DNA from: Luteimonas fraxinea
Lineage (GTDB): Bacteria; Pseudomonadota; Gammaproteobacteria; Xanthomonadales; Xanthomonadaceae
NCBI RefSeq assembly: GCF_021233355.1
Contig: NZ_CP089507.1
Location: 2,228,501-2,292,500 of the forward strand
Direction of reading: 5' to 3'
DNA length: 64,000 nt
Shown: positions 23,287 through 31,615 of the stretch, piece by piece
Layout: the number at the start of each line of letters is the position of its first letter
How positions within the stretch are numbered: the stretch's first letter is position 1
Notes under the pieces: model-generated
Seen by the model: the letters and a program-made list of their open reading frames with translations, nothing else
What the model was told of the DNA's origin: nothing
Database searches by the model: none
Translations under genes and position numbers: made by a program

Positions 23287-23709
23287 ATGGTCGACGCGAT
23301 CCAGGCCGTTGGGCTCGAAGCCGCGGCACAGGGGGCATCGGGTGCCGGCGCAAACTCGCCTGTCGCCGCCGCGTACGAGGTCGGACAGTTCTCACAGGCG
23401 ATGGATCGCGCAGGCACGAGTTCCGCCGCTGCGGCCAACGCGCCGCAGGGCGTCGCCAGCACCGGTGCATCGGAGCCTTCCGAAGGCATGCGCATGGTGA
23501 TGTCGGCGATGGACAACCTCAACGGCGGTGCATCGAGCATCCAGGACCTCGCCAAAACGATGACCCAGAACTCCGGCGAGCTCACGCCGGGTCAGGTCAT
23601 CGAGATGACGATGAAATCGCACCACTTCCTGTTCCAGTGCGAAATGACTTCGAACGTTGCGAACCGGACGTCCGACGGCATCCAGCAGCTGTTCCGCCAG
23701 CAGTCCTGA
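23287..23709 (+). CDS. sctI: Type III secretion inner-rod protein SctI
   Basis: 140 residues. The C-terminal helix (LTPGQVIEMTMKSHHFLF, then NVANRTSDGIQQLFRQQ) matches the YscI/PrgJ/HrpB inner rod pattern, in which this segment packs under the needle at the SctR pore. The N-terminal 75 residues are Ala/Gly/Ser-rich and probably disordered. It lies 36 bp after the putative needle gene, with an AGGAG site, and 16 bp before sctJ. Confidence 0.8.
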   Translation: MVDAIQAVGLEAAAQGASGAGANSPVAAAYEVGQFSQAMDRAGTSSAAAANAPQGVASTGASEPSEGMRMVMSAMDNLNGGASSIQDLAKTMTQNSGELTPGQVIEMTMKSHHFLFQCEMTSNVANRTSDGIQQLFRQQS

Positions 23710-23725
23710 TCGAGAGGTGACCGGC

Positions 23726-24517
23726 ATGCGCGTTTCACAACTCTGCGTATCCAAACGATGGTCCGCGTGGATGGGCATGCTGCTCGCCTGCCTGCTGCTT
23801 GCCGGTTGCGGCGGTACCGCGCTCTACAGTGCAGTCGACGAGCGTCAGGCCAACGAGATGATGGGCGCGCTCATCGGCTCGGGCATCCAGGCGCAGAAGA
23901 AGCCGTCCGCCACCAAGGTGGGCTGGGACGTGTTCGTCTCCGAGGGGGACATTCCGCAGGCGATGGCCGTGCTCGGCTCGCGCGGTCTGCCGCGGCAGAA
24001 CTATCAGAACCTCGGCGACATTTTCAAGAAGGAGGGCTTCGCCTCGTCGGCCACTGACGAGCGCGGCCGTTATCTGCACGCGTTGCAGCAGGAGATCACC
24101 CAGACGCTGACGATGCTGCCGGGTGTCGCGCAGGCGCGCGTGCATCTGGCTTTGCCCGAGCGTGATCCGCTCGGCGGCTCGAACGGCAAGACCTCGGCCG
24201 CGGTGTGGATTTTCGAGCAGCCCGGCGCGAACGTCCGCGACCGCGAGGCCGACATCAAGATCGTGGTCAAGGATGGCGTCGAAGGCCTGACCGACATCAA
24301 CCAGGTCTCGGTGAAGTTCGTCTCGATGCCGGCGCCGCCGGAGGCCACGTCGTCGACCGGTACCGCGATGGCGTTGTCGGCCGTGAGTCCGATGGCAATC
24401 GTCATCGCTGCGCTGGTGGTCGCGTTGCTGGCTGTTGCGTTCGCATTCGCCGGACGACTGAAGGCGCGCAAGCCTGTGGCTGCGGAGAAGGCCCCGCCGG
24501 CACGTTGGCAGGGCTGA
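23726..24517 (+). CDS. sctJ: Type III secretion inner-membrane ring lipoprotein SctJ
   Basis: 263 residues from ATG 23726. The lipobox LLAGC puts the lipidated Cys at 28; two ring-building motif domains follow (EANEMMGALIGSGI-like segment near residue 45, then LPGVAQARVHLALPERDP near 140), and a C-terminal membrane helix lies at about 218-240. Length and layout match YscJ/HrcJ. The downstream gene sctK begins 3 bp after its stop. Confidence 0.95.
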   Translation: MRVSQLCVSKRWSAWMGMLLACLLLAGCGGTALYSAVDERQANEMMGALIGSGIQAQKKPSATKVGWDVFVSEGDIPQAMAVLGSRGLPRQNYQNLGDIFKKEGFASSATDERGRYLHALQQEITQTLTMLPGVAQARVHLALPERDPLGGSNGKTSAAVWIFEQPGANVRDREADIKIVVKDGVEGLTDINQVSVKFVSMPAPPEATSSTGTAMALSAVSPMAIVIAALVVALLAVAFAFAGRLKARKPVAAEKAPPARWQG

Positions 24518-24520
24518 TCC

Positions 24521-25144
24521 ATGTCGCTGGATGCGCTGCTCGCCGAGGTCGATCCTCGTTGGCACGGCGCCGGCGAGGACGCTCTGGATGACGCGTTGTT
24601 GCAGCGCGCCCGGTCCAGCCGTCTCGGGCGTCGGCTGCTTGCCAGTGCGCTGTCCGACGGGCCGGCTGCACATCTGCTGGCGCCGTCGCCGGAAGGGTTT
24701 TCCGTTCTGGTGGCGCGCTGGAATCGTGCGCGACTGAGCGGCCTGCATCGCGATCTCGGCGTGCTGGCCTACGCGCCAGCGATCCGCGCCGAGGTCGGAC
24801 GCGATGCGGTCAAGCGCATCAAGACGATCCTGGGCAGCAGTTATCTGTTGGCACTCGACCGCAGCGTCTGGGACGCGAAGGTCGATGCACCGTTGCAGGG
24901 TCGGCTCGCATCGACGCTCGCTGAGGCACTCGCGGCCGGTGATGCCTTCGGTCCGCGTCTGTTCGAGGCGCTCGAACTGCAGGGCCGTGCGGAGTTGCAG
25001 GTCTGGGCGCGCCAACGAGAACCGGCGCTCGCCGACTGGGCGCAGCTGGTCTATCCGCCGGTCGATCTTCCGTCGGCGCATCTGCCGGAGAAGCCGCTGC
25101 TCGTCGTCCACACGCATCATCAGAACCGCGCCGTCGCCGCCTGA
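24521..25144 (+). CDS. sctK: Type III secretion sorting-platform protein SctK
   Basis: 207 residues, soluble, helical, no motifs of its own. It is identified by its place between sctJ and sctL and by the pattern of SctK/YscK proteins (PAIRAEVGRDAVKRIKTILG and a helical C terminus with ELQVWARQREPALADWAQL). SctK links the SctD cytoplasmic domains to the SctQ pods. It is the least conserved member of the platform, so the call rests mostly on synteny. Confidence 0.75.
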   Translation: MSLDALLAEVDPRWHGAGEDALDDALLQRARSSRLGRRLLASALSDGPAAHLLAPSPEGFSVLVARWNRARLSGLHRDLGVLAYAPAIRAEVGRDAVKRIKTILGSSYLLALDRSVWDAKVDAPLQGRLASTLAEALAAGDAFGPRLFEALELQGRAELQVWARQREPALADWAQLVYPPVDLPSAHLPEKPLLVVHTHHQNRAVAA

Positions 25145-25168
25145 TCCATTCCCTGTTCCGGAGCCCGC

Positions 25169-25840
25169 ATGCCGACCCCAGACGCCGCATCCGCTACGCC
25201 CACCCGACGCGCGCCCACCGCCGCCGTGGTGTTCGAACGCCGCGAATTCCGTCGCGGCGTGTCGGCGCCAATCGTGCGCGCTGCGGAATGGCAGTCACTG
25301 GCTGAACTCGACACGCTGCTCGCACGGGTCAATGCGCTCTACGACGACGCACAGGCCGAGGTGCAGAAGGCGCGCGAACAGGGCTATGCGGAAGGATTCG
25401 CGGAAGGCCTGGAACGCGTGAAGCAACAAATGACCGAACAACTCGCTTCACTCAACGAGCGCCGCGCGCGCGTGCTGGGTGACGCGGTCGGCCGTATCGG
25501 CGATCTCGCCTGCGCGATCGTCGCCCGTATCGCGCCGGATTTCGATGCGGCGAAGGTCGTGCCGGCCTTGGTCATGCGCGCGGTCGAATCCGCGCAGGCC
25601 GAACAGTTCCTGATGATCCGCGTGCATCCCGATGCGCGCGAAGGTGTGGAGCAGGGGCTTGGCGCGGTGCGCCAGGCGCACCCGGGCGTCGGCGTGATCG
25701 AACTGGTCGACGACGAGAGTCTGGATCCGCTGAGCTGTGTGGTGGTTTCGGAAGCCGGTGAAGTGCGCGCCGGTGTCAGCCAGCAGATCGAGGCGATCCG
25801 CACGGCGCTGGCGCAGGCGAGCGCGGTGGCGAGCACATGA
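25169..25840 (+). CDS. sctL: Type III secretion stator protein SctL
   Basis: 223 residues of the FliH/SctL family, which tethers the ATPase to the sorting platform. A Pro/Ala-rich N terminus is followed by an acidic, Ala/Glu-rich coiled coil (about 45-100, with [19 protein letters not shown], a GxxxG-type pattern) and a globular C-terminal part ending near [12 protein letters not shown]. The stop overlaps the sctN start (ATGA). Confidence 0.9.
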   Translation: MPTPDAASATPTRRAPTAAVVFERREFRRGVSAPIVRAAEWQSLAELDTLLARVNALYDDAQAEVQKAREQGYAEGFAEGLERVKQQMTEQLASLNERRARVLGDAVGRIGDLACAIVARIAPDFDAAKVVPALVMRAVESAQAEQFLMIRVHPDAREGVEQGLGAVRQAHPGVGVIELVDDESLDPLSCVVVSEAGEVRAGVSQQIEAIRTALAQASAVAST

Positions 25841-27195
25841 ATCCCGGACCCACCCTGTCCCTGCTCGACGATCTGGGCGCCGGCGCGGTTGCCAGTGATC
25901 CGCTGCTACATGCGCTCGGGCAGGTGCAGGCGATCGAGCGCGTAGGCCGCGTCAGTGAGGCCTACGGCACGCTAATCAAGGCGACCGGGCTGCGCGCGGC
26001 GATCGGCGAACTCTGCTATCTGCGCAATCCGGGCGACAGCGATTTCGAACTGGCGGCCGAAGTGGTCGGTGTTGCGCGGCAGCACACACTGCTGACGCCG
26101 CTCGGCCCGCTCGACGGCATCGCCTCGACGACCGAGGTCTACGCAACCGGCAAGCAGGCATCCGTGCCGGTTGGCGAAGGACTGCTCGGCCGCGTGCTCG
26201 ATGCACACGGCGCGCCGATCGACGGCAAGGGTTCGCTGGGCGCAACTGTCGACGCGCCGATCTATGCCGCGTCGCCCAATCCGTTGTCGCGCAAGCTGAT
26301 CGACCGTCCGTTCTCGACGGGCGTGCGCGCGATCGACGCGGTGATGACAGCGGGCGAGGGACAGCGCATCGGCATCTTCGCCGTCGCCGGCGGCGGCAAG
26401 AGCACGCTCTTGGGCATGTTGGCCCGCGGCGGCGATGCCGACGTCAACGTCATCGTGCTGGTCGGCGAGCGTGGCCGCGAGGTCAACGAATTCATCAGCG
26501 ACAATCTCGGCGCCGAAGGGCTGGCGAAGTCGGTCGTCGTCGTCGCCACCTCCGATCGGCCCGCGCTCGAGCGCAGCCGCGCGGCGTGGGTGGGCACCGC
26601 GATCGCCGAACATTTTCGCGATCAGGGCAAGCGCGTACTGCTGCTGGTCGACTCGGTCACGCGTTTCGCACGTGCGCTGCGCGACGTGGGTCTGGCGATC
26701 GGCGAGCCGCCGGCGCGGCGTGGTTTTCCGCCGTCGGTCTTCAGCGAAATGCCGAAGCTGTTCGAACGCGCGGGCAACAACGACAAGGGCTCGATCACTG
26801 CGTTCTACACCGTGCTGGCCGAAGACGAGGACGGCGGCGATCCGATCGTCGAAGAAGTGCGCTCGATCCTCGACGGCCACATTGTGCTGTCGCGCAAGCT
26901 CGCCGCGGCCTACCACTACCCGGCGATCGACGTGCTGACCAGCCTCAGCCGTACGATGCCGCGCGTGGTCGACAAGCCGCATCTGCGCGCGGCCGGCCAG
27001 CTGCGCAAGTATCTGGCCAAGCACCAGGACATCGAGCTGTTGCTGCAGCTCGGCGAGTACAAGCGCGGCACCGATCCCGAGGCCGACATCGCGATCGAGA
27101 AGATCGGGCCGATCCGCAACCTGCTGCAGCAGTCCGAACATGAACTCGTGCCGTTCGACACGTCGTCCGGCGCACTGCGGAAGCTGTTCGGATGA
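25837..27195 (+). CDS. sctN: Type III secretion ATPase SctN
   Basis: 452-residue FliI/SctN ATPase that strips chaperones and unfolds substrates at the base of the apparatus. Walker A is AVAGGGKST (about 182-190), a small variation on the usual AGSGVGKST; Walker B is [14 protein letters not shown], and [13 protein letters not shown] and [14 protein letters not shown] are intact. The N-terminal beta barrel and C-terminal helical domain are both present, with no extra segment. It starts in an ATGA overlap with sctL and ends in one with sctO. Confidence 0.98.
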   Translation: MNPGPTLSLLDDLGAGAVASDPLLHALGQVQAIERVGRVSEAYGTLIKATGLRAAIGELCYLRNPGDSDFELAAEVVGVARQHTLLTPLGPLDGIASTTEVYATGKQASVPVGEGLLGRVLDAHGAPIDGKGSLGATVDAPIYAASPNPLSRKLIDRPFSTGVRAIDAVMTAGEGQRIGIFAVAGGGKSTLLGMLARGGDADVNVIVLVGERGREVNEFISDNLGAEGLAKSVVVVATSDRPALERSRAAWVGTAIAEHFRDQGKRVLLLVDSVTRFARALRDVGLAIGEPPARRGFPPSVFSEMPKLFERAGNNDKGSITAFYTVLAEDEDGGDPIVEEVRSILDGHIVLSRKLAAAYHYPAIDVLTSLSRTMPRVVDKPHLRAAGQLRKYLAKHQDIELLLQLGEYKRGTDPEADIAIEKIGPIRNLLQQSEHELVPFDTSSGALRKLFG

Positions 27196-27680
27196 AACGC
27201 TATCCGCTCCAGACGCTGTTGCAACTGCGCGAACACCGCACCGAAGCGGCGCGTCTGGTGGTGCTGGAGAAGCAGCGTGCGCTGCAGCAGTGCATCGAAG
27301 CCTGCACGCGTGTGCAGGGCGAACTGACCGGCCTTGAGCGCGACCGCAGCGGTCATCGTGCGCGTCTGCTCGATCCGCCGCCGTCCGGCGTGCCCTGGCC
27401 CGCCGCGCTGACGCAGCGCGAGGCGCATATCGATCTGCTCGGCGAGCAGATCGTCGGCGCGCAACAGCGCTTGTCGAAAGCACAGGAGGCCGTGCGACAG
27501 GCCGAGACCGTATTGCAGGAGGCGCGCGATGCGTTCTTCCGGACCAAGGGCCGTCAGGACGCACTGGAGAAGCGCCGCGATCTGTGGAAACGCGAACAGC
27601 GCGGGCTGTTCGAGCGGCAGGAAGAGGCGACCAACGAGGATTTGATGCAGGCGCGCTACATGGCGGCGCGGCAGCAGTAG
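27192..27680 (+). CDS. sctO: Type III secretion stalk protein SctO
   Basis: 162 residues, almost all one long charged coiled-coil hairpin (about 10-60 and 75-150), with [22 protein letters not shown] near the end. This is the YscO/FliJ type central stalk that inserts in the ATPase ring. Identification is by fold pattern, length and place directly after sctN with an ATGA overlap. Confidence 0.85.
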   Translation: MKRYPLQTLLQLREHRTEAARLVVLEKQRALQQCIEACTRVQGELTGLERDRSGHRARLLDPPPSGVPWPAALTQREAHIDLLGEQIVGAQQRLSKAQEAVRQAETVLQEARDAFFRTKGRQDALEKRRDLWKREQRGLFERQEEATNEDLMQARYMAARQQ

Positions 27681-27702
27681 GCACGGACACGAGGAGACGA
27701 CG

Positions 27703-28428
27703 ATGAGCGTGCAGCGCAACGATTCCGCATCCAGACCGCCGGACCAGGCCGCGCGTAACCGGCAGGTCGACCGCGAAGCAAAGGCCGACACCAAGGACAC
27801 GCCGCCGCGCGAGCGTGTCGACCAGTTCCGCTCGATGATGCAGCAGGCCCGCGGCGACATGCAGGGTCTGCAGGGTGAATCCGAACTCTCGAGCGGCGGT
27901 CTGCTGCAGGGCGAGGGCGAATTGCAGGAAGGCGAGATGGCGGAGCTGGCCAGCCAGCAGGAAGCCACCAAATCACGTCAGTCGCTGACGGACGTTGTCG
28001 ATGCGCGCACGTTCCGCCAGCAGCACGACAACGGCTTCGGCAGCCTGCATACCCCAGGCATGGAATCAGCAGCGATTCTGCAGGCGCAGATGGCGTTGCG
28101 CGATGGCGCGCCTGCGGCTGCACCGGCCGCTGCGGCCTCCAACGCCGGCCAGCTGTTCGACATGATGGAAAAGCACGTGCGACAGATGGCGGTGCACGAT
28201 GCCCGCGATCCGGGCGGCGATGGACAGGTGCTGTTGCGGATGTCCGACGCCACGTTGCCCGGCACCGATCTGTTGCTGAGCAAGAGCGCCGATGGCTGGG
28301 TGCTGCGCGCAGACAGTCGCTCGCGCGAGAGCTTCGATGCGATCCGCGAGGCCGGCCCGCAGCTGGCCAAGCGTTTCGCCGAGCAGAATCTCGGCACGCT
28401 GACGATCGATCCGCACTACCACGGCTGA
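27703..28428 (+). CDS. Type III secretion SctP/HpaP-like protein
   Basis: 241 residues. The N-terminal two thirds are charged, Gln/Glu-rich and probably disordered (many GEGELQEGEM-type segments). The C-terminal part (about 165-241) forms a compact domain with LLRMSDATLPGTDLLLSK and ESFDAIREAGPQLAKRFAEQ, as in HpaP/SctP proteins that control needle length and substrate switching. It is the last gene of the rightward core operon. The family assignment rests on the C-terminal domain and synteny. Confidence 0.65.
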   Translation: MSVQRNDSASRPPDQAARNRQVDREAKADTKDTPPRERVDQFRSMMQQARGDMQGLQGESELSSGGLLQGEGELQEGEMAELASQQEATKSRQSLTDVVDARTFRQQHDNGFGSLHTPGMESAAILQAQMALRDGAPAAAPAAAASNAGQLFDMMEKHVRQMAVHDARDPGGDGQVLLRMSDATLPGTDLLLSKSADGWVLRADSRSRESFDAIREAGPQLAKRFAEQNLGTLTIDPHYHG

Positions 28429-28444
28429 CGCATCGACCTCTGCG

Positions 28445-28463
28445 CCGCCTCCAATCGAGGCGG
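28445..28463 (+). terminator. Hairpin after the core sct operon, no T tract
   Basis: A 7-bp perfect stem ccgcctc / gaggcgg with a 5-nt loop lies 17 bp after the sctP stop and 21 bp before the convergent GNAT stop. No T run follows, so it is at best a weak terminator or RNA-stabilising hairpin. Confidence 0.35.
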
Positions 28464-28483
28464 ATCCGCGGTGGGCCGAAGTC

Positions 28484-29146
28484 TCAGTCGGGCGCAGTGC
28501 CCGCATCGCGCGAGCCGGCGCGGCGCGGCCGCAGCCCGTGCCAGTCTTCGCGTGCCAGGCGGAACCGGCGCGCCGGATTACCGAACTGTTCGCCCGATGC
28601 GATCTCGTCGAATCCCAGGCGCAGCAACAACGGCGGCACCGATCGGTTCTCCGGCGCGCACTGCGCGATCAGCGCGGGCAGTTGCAGCGTCGCGAACGCG
28701 TGCGCGCACAAGGCCGCGCCACCTTCGATCGCATAGCCGCGGCCCCAGGCCGACGGCAGCAGCCGCACACCGATCGCGATGTCGCCGGCATCGCCACTGG
28801 GCGTCAACGAGAACAGTCCGATGAAGCGACCGGCACGATCACGCGTGTGCCACAAGCCGAGTCCCGGCCGCTCGCGATAGAGCTTGTTGGCCCAGACGAC
28901 CAGGCCCATCGCATCGTCGAGCGTGGCGATCGGATCGTCGAGCAGCATCCGGGTGACGCGCTCTTCGCGGCCAAGCTGCATGAGATCGATCACGTGGCGG
29001 AACGCGAATCCGTGCAGCCGTAGACGTCGCGAGTGCAGCTGTTCTTCGGTCGGATAGTCGCGCCCCTCCGCGGGCAGATCGTCGCGGGAGAACGCAGGCG
29101 GCGTGGGATCTGCTGCATCAACGGATGCGGTCGGCGTCGTCGGCAT
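28484..29146 (-). CDS. GNAT family N-acetyltransferase
   Basis: 220 residues. The acetyl-CoA binding motif A region is visible as DIAIGVRLLPSAWGRGYAIEGG, and the later APENRSVPPLLLRLGFDE is the RimJ/RimL-like closing segment. The N-terminal 40 residues are an Asp/Pro-rich lead. It is oriented against the sct operon and separates it from the accessory module, with no obvious link to secretion; the substrate is unknown. Confidence 0.85.
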   Translation of the reverse strand: MPTTPTASVDAADPTPPAFSRDDLPAEGRDYPTEEQLHSRRLRLHGFAFRHVIDLMQLGREERVTRMLLDDPIATLDDAMGLVVWANKLYRERPGLGLWHTRDRAGRFIGLFSLTPSGDAGDIAIGVRLLPSAWGRGYAIEGGAALCAHAFATLQLPALIAQCAPENRSVPPLLLRLGFDEIASGEQFGNPARRFRLAREDWHGLRPRRAGSRDAGTAPD

Positions 29147-29194
29147 GGCGCTGTTATAGCGCGCTCGACCGCGATCGCGTGGAGAAAGCGTGAG

Positions 29195-29210
29195 CTAGGG
29201 CGGACCCTAG
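29195..29210. promoter_or_regulatory. Operator-like palindrome, copy B (perfect)
   Basis: ctaggg-cgga-ccctag: a perfect 6-4-6 palindrome, 135 bp upstream of the 73-residue protein at 29346 and 48 bp from the divergent GNAT start. Confidence 0.75.
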
Positions 29211-29345
29211 ATGGGGTACGACCTAGCTGTCGTGGCGATGCGTTGGGAAGACACTGCGGCTGCAGTCGCGCAAGTCATTCATCCAGTAACGGCAGCGCGC
29301 ACAGATCCAAGTGTTGTTTTCTTTTCAATTCAAAGGAGTTTCACC

Positions 29346-29567
29346 ATGTCCAGCGACGTCTTCTCCGGCATCGGCTCTCTGATCGGCACCGCCTTCGGCG
29401 GCCCCCTCGGCAGCATCATCGGCAACCTCCTCGGCGACCTCGTCGGTCAGCTGTTCGATTCGGCCCTCAGCGGCCTGTTCGACGGTCTTGGCCTGCCGCA
29501 GTCGGCACAGGATGCCGTCACCGAAGGCTTCAAGGGTGGCTTCAACATCAACTTCGGCGGCAAGTAA
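29346..29567 (+). CDS. Small Gly-rich hydrophobic protein of the accessory module
   Basis: 73 residues from ATG 29346, with a good AAAGGAG site. It consists of alternating Gly and large hydrophobic residues (SGIGSLIGTAF, GSIIGNLLGDLVGQLF), several GxxxG-like steps, no charged N-terminal region and no signal peptide, ending NINFGGK. Such a sequence could insert in or pass through a membrane; I compare it with harpin- or translocator-type type III substrates, without a family match. The following gene is 3 bp away, and operator copy B lies upstream. Confidence 0.7.
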   Translation: MSSDVFSGIGSLIGTAFGGPLGSIIGNLLGDLVGQLFDSALSGLFDGLGLPQSAQDAVTEGFKGGFNINFGGK

Positions 29568-29570
29568 TCC

Positions 29571-29873
29571 ATGCACGACCAGCAGGCCCAGCGACAGGCG
29601 TGGATCGACGGTCTTGCCCAGCTCCGGCAGCAGGGCGCGATCGATGCGGATGACGAGAACACCCTCATCCGGCATATGGACGAACGTCTGGAAGCGGTGC
29701 AACTCGAACTCAAGGCACTCGTGCCCGAGTACGAAGAGCGCAGCGAACGCGATGGCAGGGACGCCGCGGATGCCTGGCTGGGCGAACGCTCCCGCGAGAT
29801 GGGCGAGCGTGAGGGTGCGGATGCAAGGCGGATGGTGGATTCGCTGACTTCGGTCCAGGCCCCCGCCACCTGA
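29571..29873 (+). CDS. Small helical acidic protein (shares tail motif)
   Basis: 100 residues, strongly helical, acidic, Gln/Arg/Glu-rich, no signal peptide. It begins 3 bp after the previous stop, so the two are co-translated. Residues 17-42 (LRQQGAIDADDENTL) resemble residues 27-50 of the protein at 30155, and residues 53-69 carry the 17-residue motif EYEERSERDGRDAADAW shared with two other proteins of the module. It could be a chaperone-like partner of the Gly-rich protein; the family is unknown. Confidence 0.65.
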   Translation: MHDQQAQRQAWIDGLAQLRQQGAIDADDENTLIRHMDERLEAVQLELKALVPEYEERSERDGRDAADAWLGERSREMGEREGADARRMVDSLTSVQAPAT

Positions 29874-29912
29874 GCATCGCTCGAACGCCACTTCATCGTG
29901 GTGCGGTATCGA

Positions 29913-29946
29913 AGAAGCCTGCAGGCCAAACCTGCAGGCTTCTTTC
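29913..29946 (+). terminator. Strong Rho-independent terminator
   Basis: A perfect 12-13 bp stem (gaagcctgcagg / cctgcaggcttc) with a 5-nt loop, followed by tttcatt, starts about 40 bp after the two-gene unit 29346-29873. It closes this transcription unit just before operator copy C. Confidence 0.92.
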
Positions 29947-29971
29947 ATTGTTCCTGTGCCGAGGCGCGGCC

Positions 29972-29987
29972 CTAGGGCCTGACCTAG
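29972..29987. promoter_or_regulatory. Operator-like palindrome, copy C
   Basis: ctaggg-cctg-acctag, one mismatch in the right half. It lies 167 bp upstream of the gene at 30155, and right after the terminator of the previous unit. Nothing else is evident in the rest of the 281-bp gap. Confidence 0.7.
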
Positions 29988-30154
29988 ATGCGGCGAACGC
30001 GATGGGACCGCATCATCAGCGAAGGGGGTCGCCCGCGGGCGCCGTCCACGAAGGCTTCATCATCCAGGCTGCAGCCTGACGCGACCGTATCCGCGATACG
30101 ACCCGAAGCAGACGATGCCCGGTCGGATTGCACTCAAGAAGGGAGTTCGAGCGC

Positions 30155-30574
30155 ATGTCGTCATCCGCATCCAATCCGTCCACCGATTTCAAGGCACTGC
30201 GCGCGTCGCTGCTCGAGCGTTTCGAAACGGAACTGCGCGAGCAGCGCGATATCGATGCCGCAAGCCGCGAAAGCATGCTGGCCCAGATGGAACAGTCGCT
30301 CGACAACATGTCGTCGTTGCAGGACCCCACCGATGCGTCGCAGATTCGCGCGAGTCTGGCGCAGACGCTGGGTGTGCTGCATGCAAGTGGTCTGGTGGAC
30401 CAGGCAGGCAGCGAGGAAGTCGAGCTGGCTTTCGCCGAAAGCTATCGCGTGTTCGACAATCCCGGCGTCAAGCGGGCACTGGAATTCGCGCGCATTTCCC
30501 GCGAACAGGGTGAAGAGGCGGCGCGTGCGTGGCTGGCCGCGCAGGACGGCGGCAACGAACGCACTGCGGCATGA
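30155..30574 (+). CDS. Helical acidic protein (shares tail motif)
   Basis: 139 residues from ATG 30155 with an AAGGGAG site. All-helical, acidic, rich in Ala/Glu/Ser/Gln, no signal peptide. Residues 27-50 resemble the N-terminal part of the protein at 29571, and residues 110-126 (EFARISREQGEEAARAW) carry the same 17-residue motif. It forms its own unit between operator copies C and D. The function is unknown; a secreted or chaperone role in type III secretion is possible from context alone. Confidence 0.65.
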   Translation: MSSSASNPSTDFKALRASLLERFETELREQRDIDAASRESMLAQMEQSLDNMSSLQDPTDASQIRASLAQTLGVLHASGLVDQAGSEEVELAFAESYRVFDNPGVKRALEFARISREQGEEAARAWLAAQDGGNERTAA

Positions 30575-30599
30575 ACTGAATAGAGGAACCGGCGCGTTT

Positions 30600-30615
30600 C
30601 TAGGGTACGCCCTAG
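30600..30615. promoter_or_regulatory. Operator-like palindrome, copy D (perfect)
   Basis: ctaggg-tacg-ccctag, a perfect 6-4-6 palindrome (with a further TACG self-complementary-like centre), 150 bp upstream of the needle-like gene at 30766 and 25 bp after the previous stop codon. Confidence 0.75.
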
Positions 30616-30765
30616 TTGCTGGTCTCCAGCGCGACGAGCAGGATTGATCCATCAGCGGTATGTGGCTCGAATGTCCTGATTGCAGCAGACGCAATGCGCA
30701 ACGGAATCGGCCCATCGAACGGATTCATGTGTTTTCCAAAACTTTGAAACCCAGGAGATAGTCCA

Positions 30766-31092
30766 ATGAGCGTCAACTTCGAAGTGAATCTGCAGATCGC
30801 CCAGGCCGGCCTCGACAGCATCAGCGGCGAGGGCAAGGGTGGTAAGGGTGAAAGCTGGCTGGTGGCCATCGCCAAGGCGATGGGCAGCATCCTCGGCGAG
30901 AAGGCCCAGAAGCTCAACGATCTCAGCGAGAAGCTGAACGGCCTGACCGGCAAGGATGACGCGCAGGAATTCAGCGCCACGCAGACCGAGTTCCAGGCCG
31001 AATCGCAGATGTTCAACATGCTGTCGAACACCATCTCCACCGCGATCAAGTCGATCGGTGAAGGTCTGGCAGCGAACGCCCGCAAGCAGTAA
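30766..31092 (+). CDS. Second needle-like protein (paralogue of the 22927 product)
   Basis: 108 residues, soluble, with an AGGAG site. A Gly/Lys turn (GEGKGGKGE) is followed by a helix SWLVAIAKAMGSILGEKAQK, a loop and a second helix ending SIGEGLAANARKQ. It lines up with the putative SctF at 22927 over the last 75 residues: SW..A...A.G..L...A.K...LS, then ..ST....S.G..L....RKQ. It is the last residue pattern shared, at exactly the C terminus, that makes homology likely. It could be a needle variant, a tip or translocon filament subunit, or a secreted helper. It has its own operator and terminator. Confidence 0.65.
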   Translation: MSVNFEVNLQIAQAGLDSISGEGKGGKGESWLVAIAKAMGSILGEKAQKLNDLSEKLNGLTGKDDAQEFSATQTEFQAESQMFNMLSNTISTAIKSIGEGLAANARKQ

Positions 31093-31112
31093 TCGGGCGG
31101 TTGCGATACCGG

Positions 31113-31146
31113 AGGGCAGGTGCTTGGCACCTGCCCTTCTTCGTTT
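31113..31146 (+). terminator. Rho-independent terminator after the needle-like gene
   Basis: An 11-bp perfect stem (agggcaggtgc / gcacctgccct) with a 3-nt loop, followed by tcttcgttt, begins 20 bp after the stop codon. Confidence 0.92.
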
Positions 31147-31228
31147 CCGGTGTGGCGGTGTGTGTCACGACATCGTGCTGACATATGTCGCGCGAGCATC
31201 CGGCCGGTGTCCATCCAGGAGAAACGCC

Positions 31229-31615
31229 ATGACACGTTCAAGATCCGGAGTACCTGCACAGCAGCGGGCATTAGGTCCGCGGCGGACAGGCCGTCTGGCA
31301 ATGGTGTTGCTGTGCGCCTCGGCGCCTCTGTCATTGGCGATGGCCCAGTACGATCCGGGCGCCACGCTCGATCTGGGCATGGGATACGGGCAGAACGCCC
31401 TGTCGCAATCCGCGATGCGCAATACCTCCGAGAATCTGCGCGATTCCGAACGCCGTAAAGACGACGATTACGCCGGCAGCGGCAAGTCGCGTGACGCACA
31501 CCTGGCGGAACTGCGCGGCGAGTATGCGCGGCGCGTTGCAGCCGATGGCGCCGCCAGCGCGAATGCGTGGGCCTCCGAGATGGGGCGACGCGATGCGCGC
31601 GCCGAGCGCGATTAA
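31229..31615 (+). CDS. Small exported protein (shares tail motif)
   Basis: 128 residues from ATG 31229 with an AGGAG site. A basic N terminus (about 1-22) precedes a hydrophobic stretch (LAMVLLCASAPLSLAMA) and probable signal peptidase I cleavage before QYDPG. The mature part is Gly/Asn/Ser-rich, then highly charged, with the 17-residue motif EYARRVAADGAASANAW at residues 98-114. That motif links it to the two non-exported proteins at 29571 and 30155. It directly abuts the next gene (31616), so the two are co-translated. Confidence 0.65.
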   Translation: MTRSRSGVPAQQRALGPRRTGRLAMVLLCASAPLSLAMAQYDPGATLDLGMGYGQNALSQSAMRNTSENLRDSERRKDDDYAGSGKSRDAHLAELRGEYARRVAADGAASANAWASEMGRRDARAERD

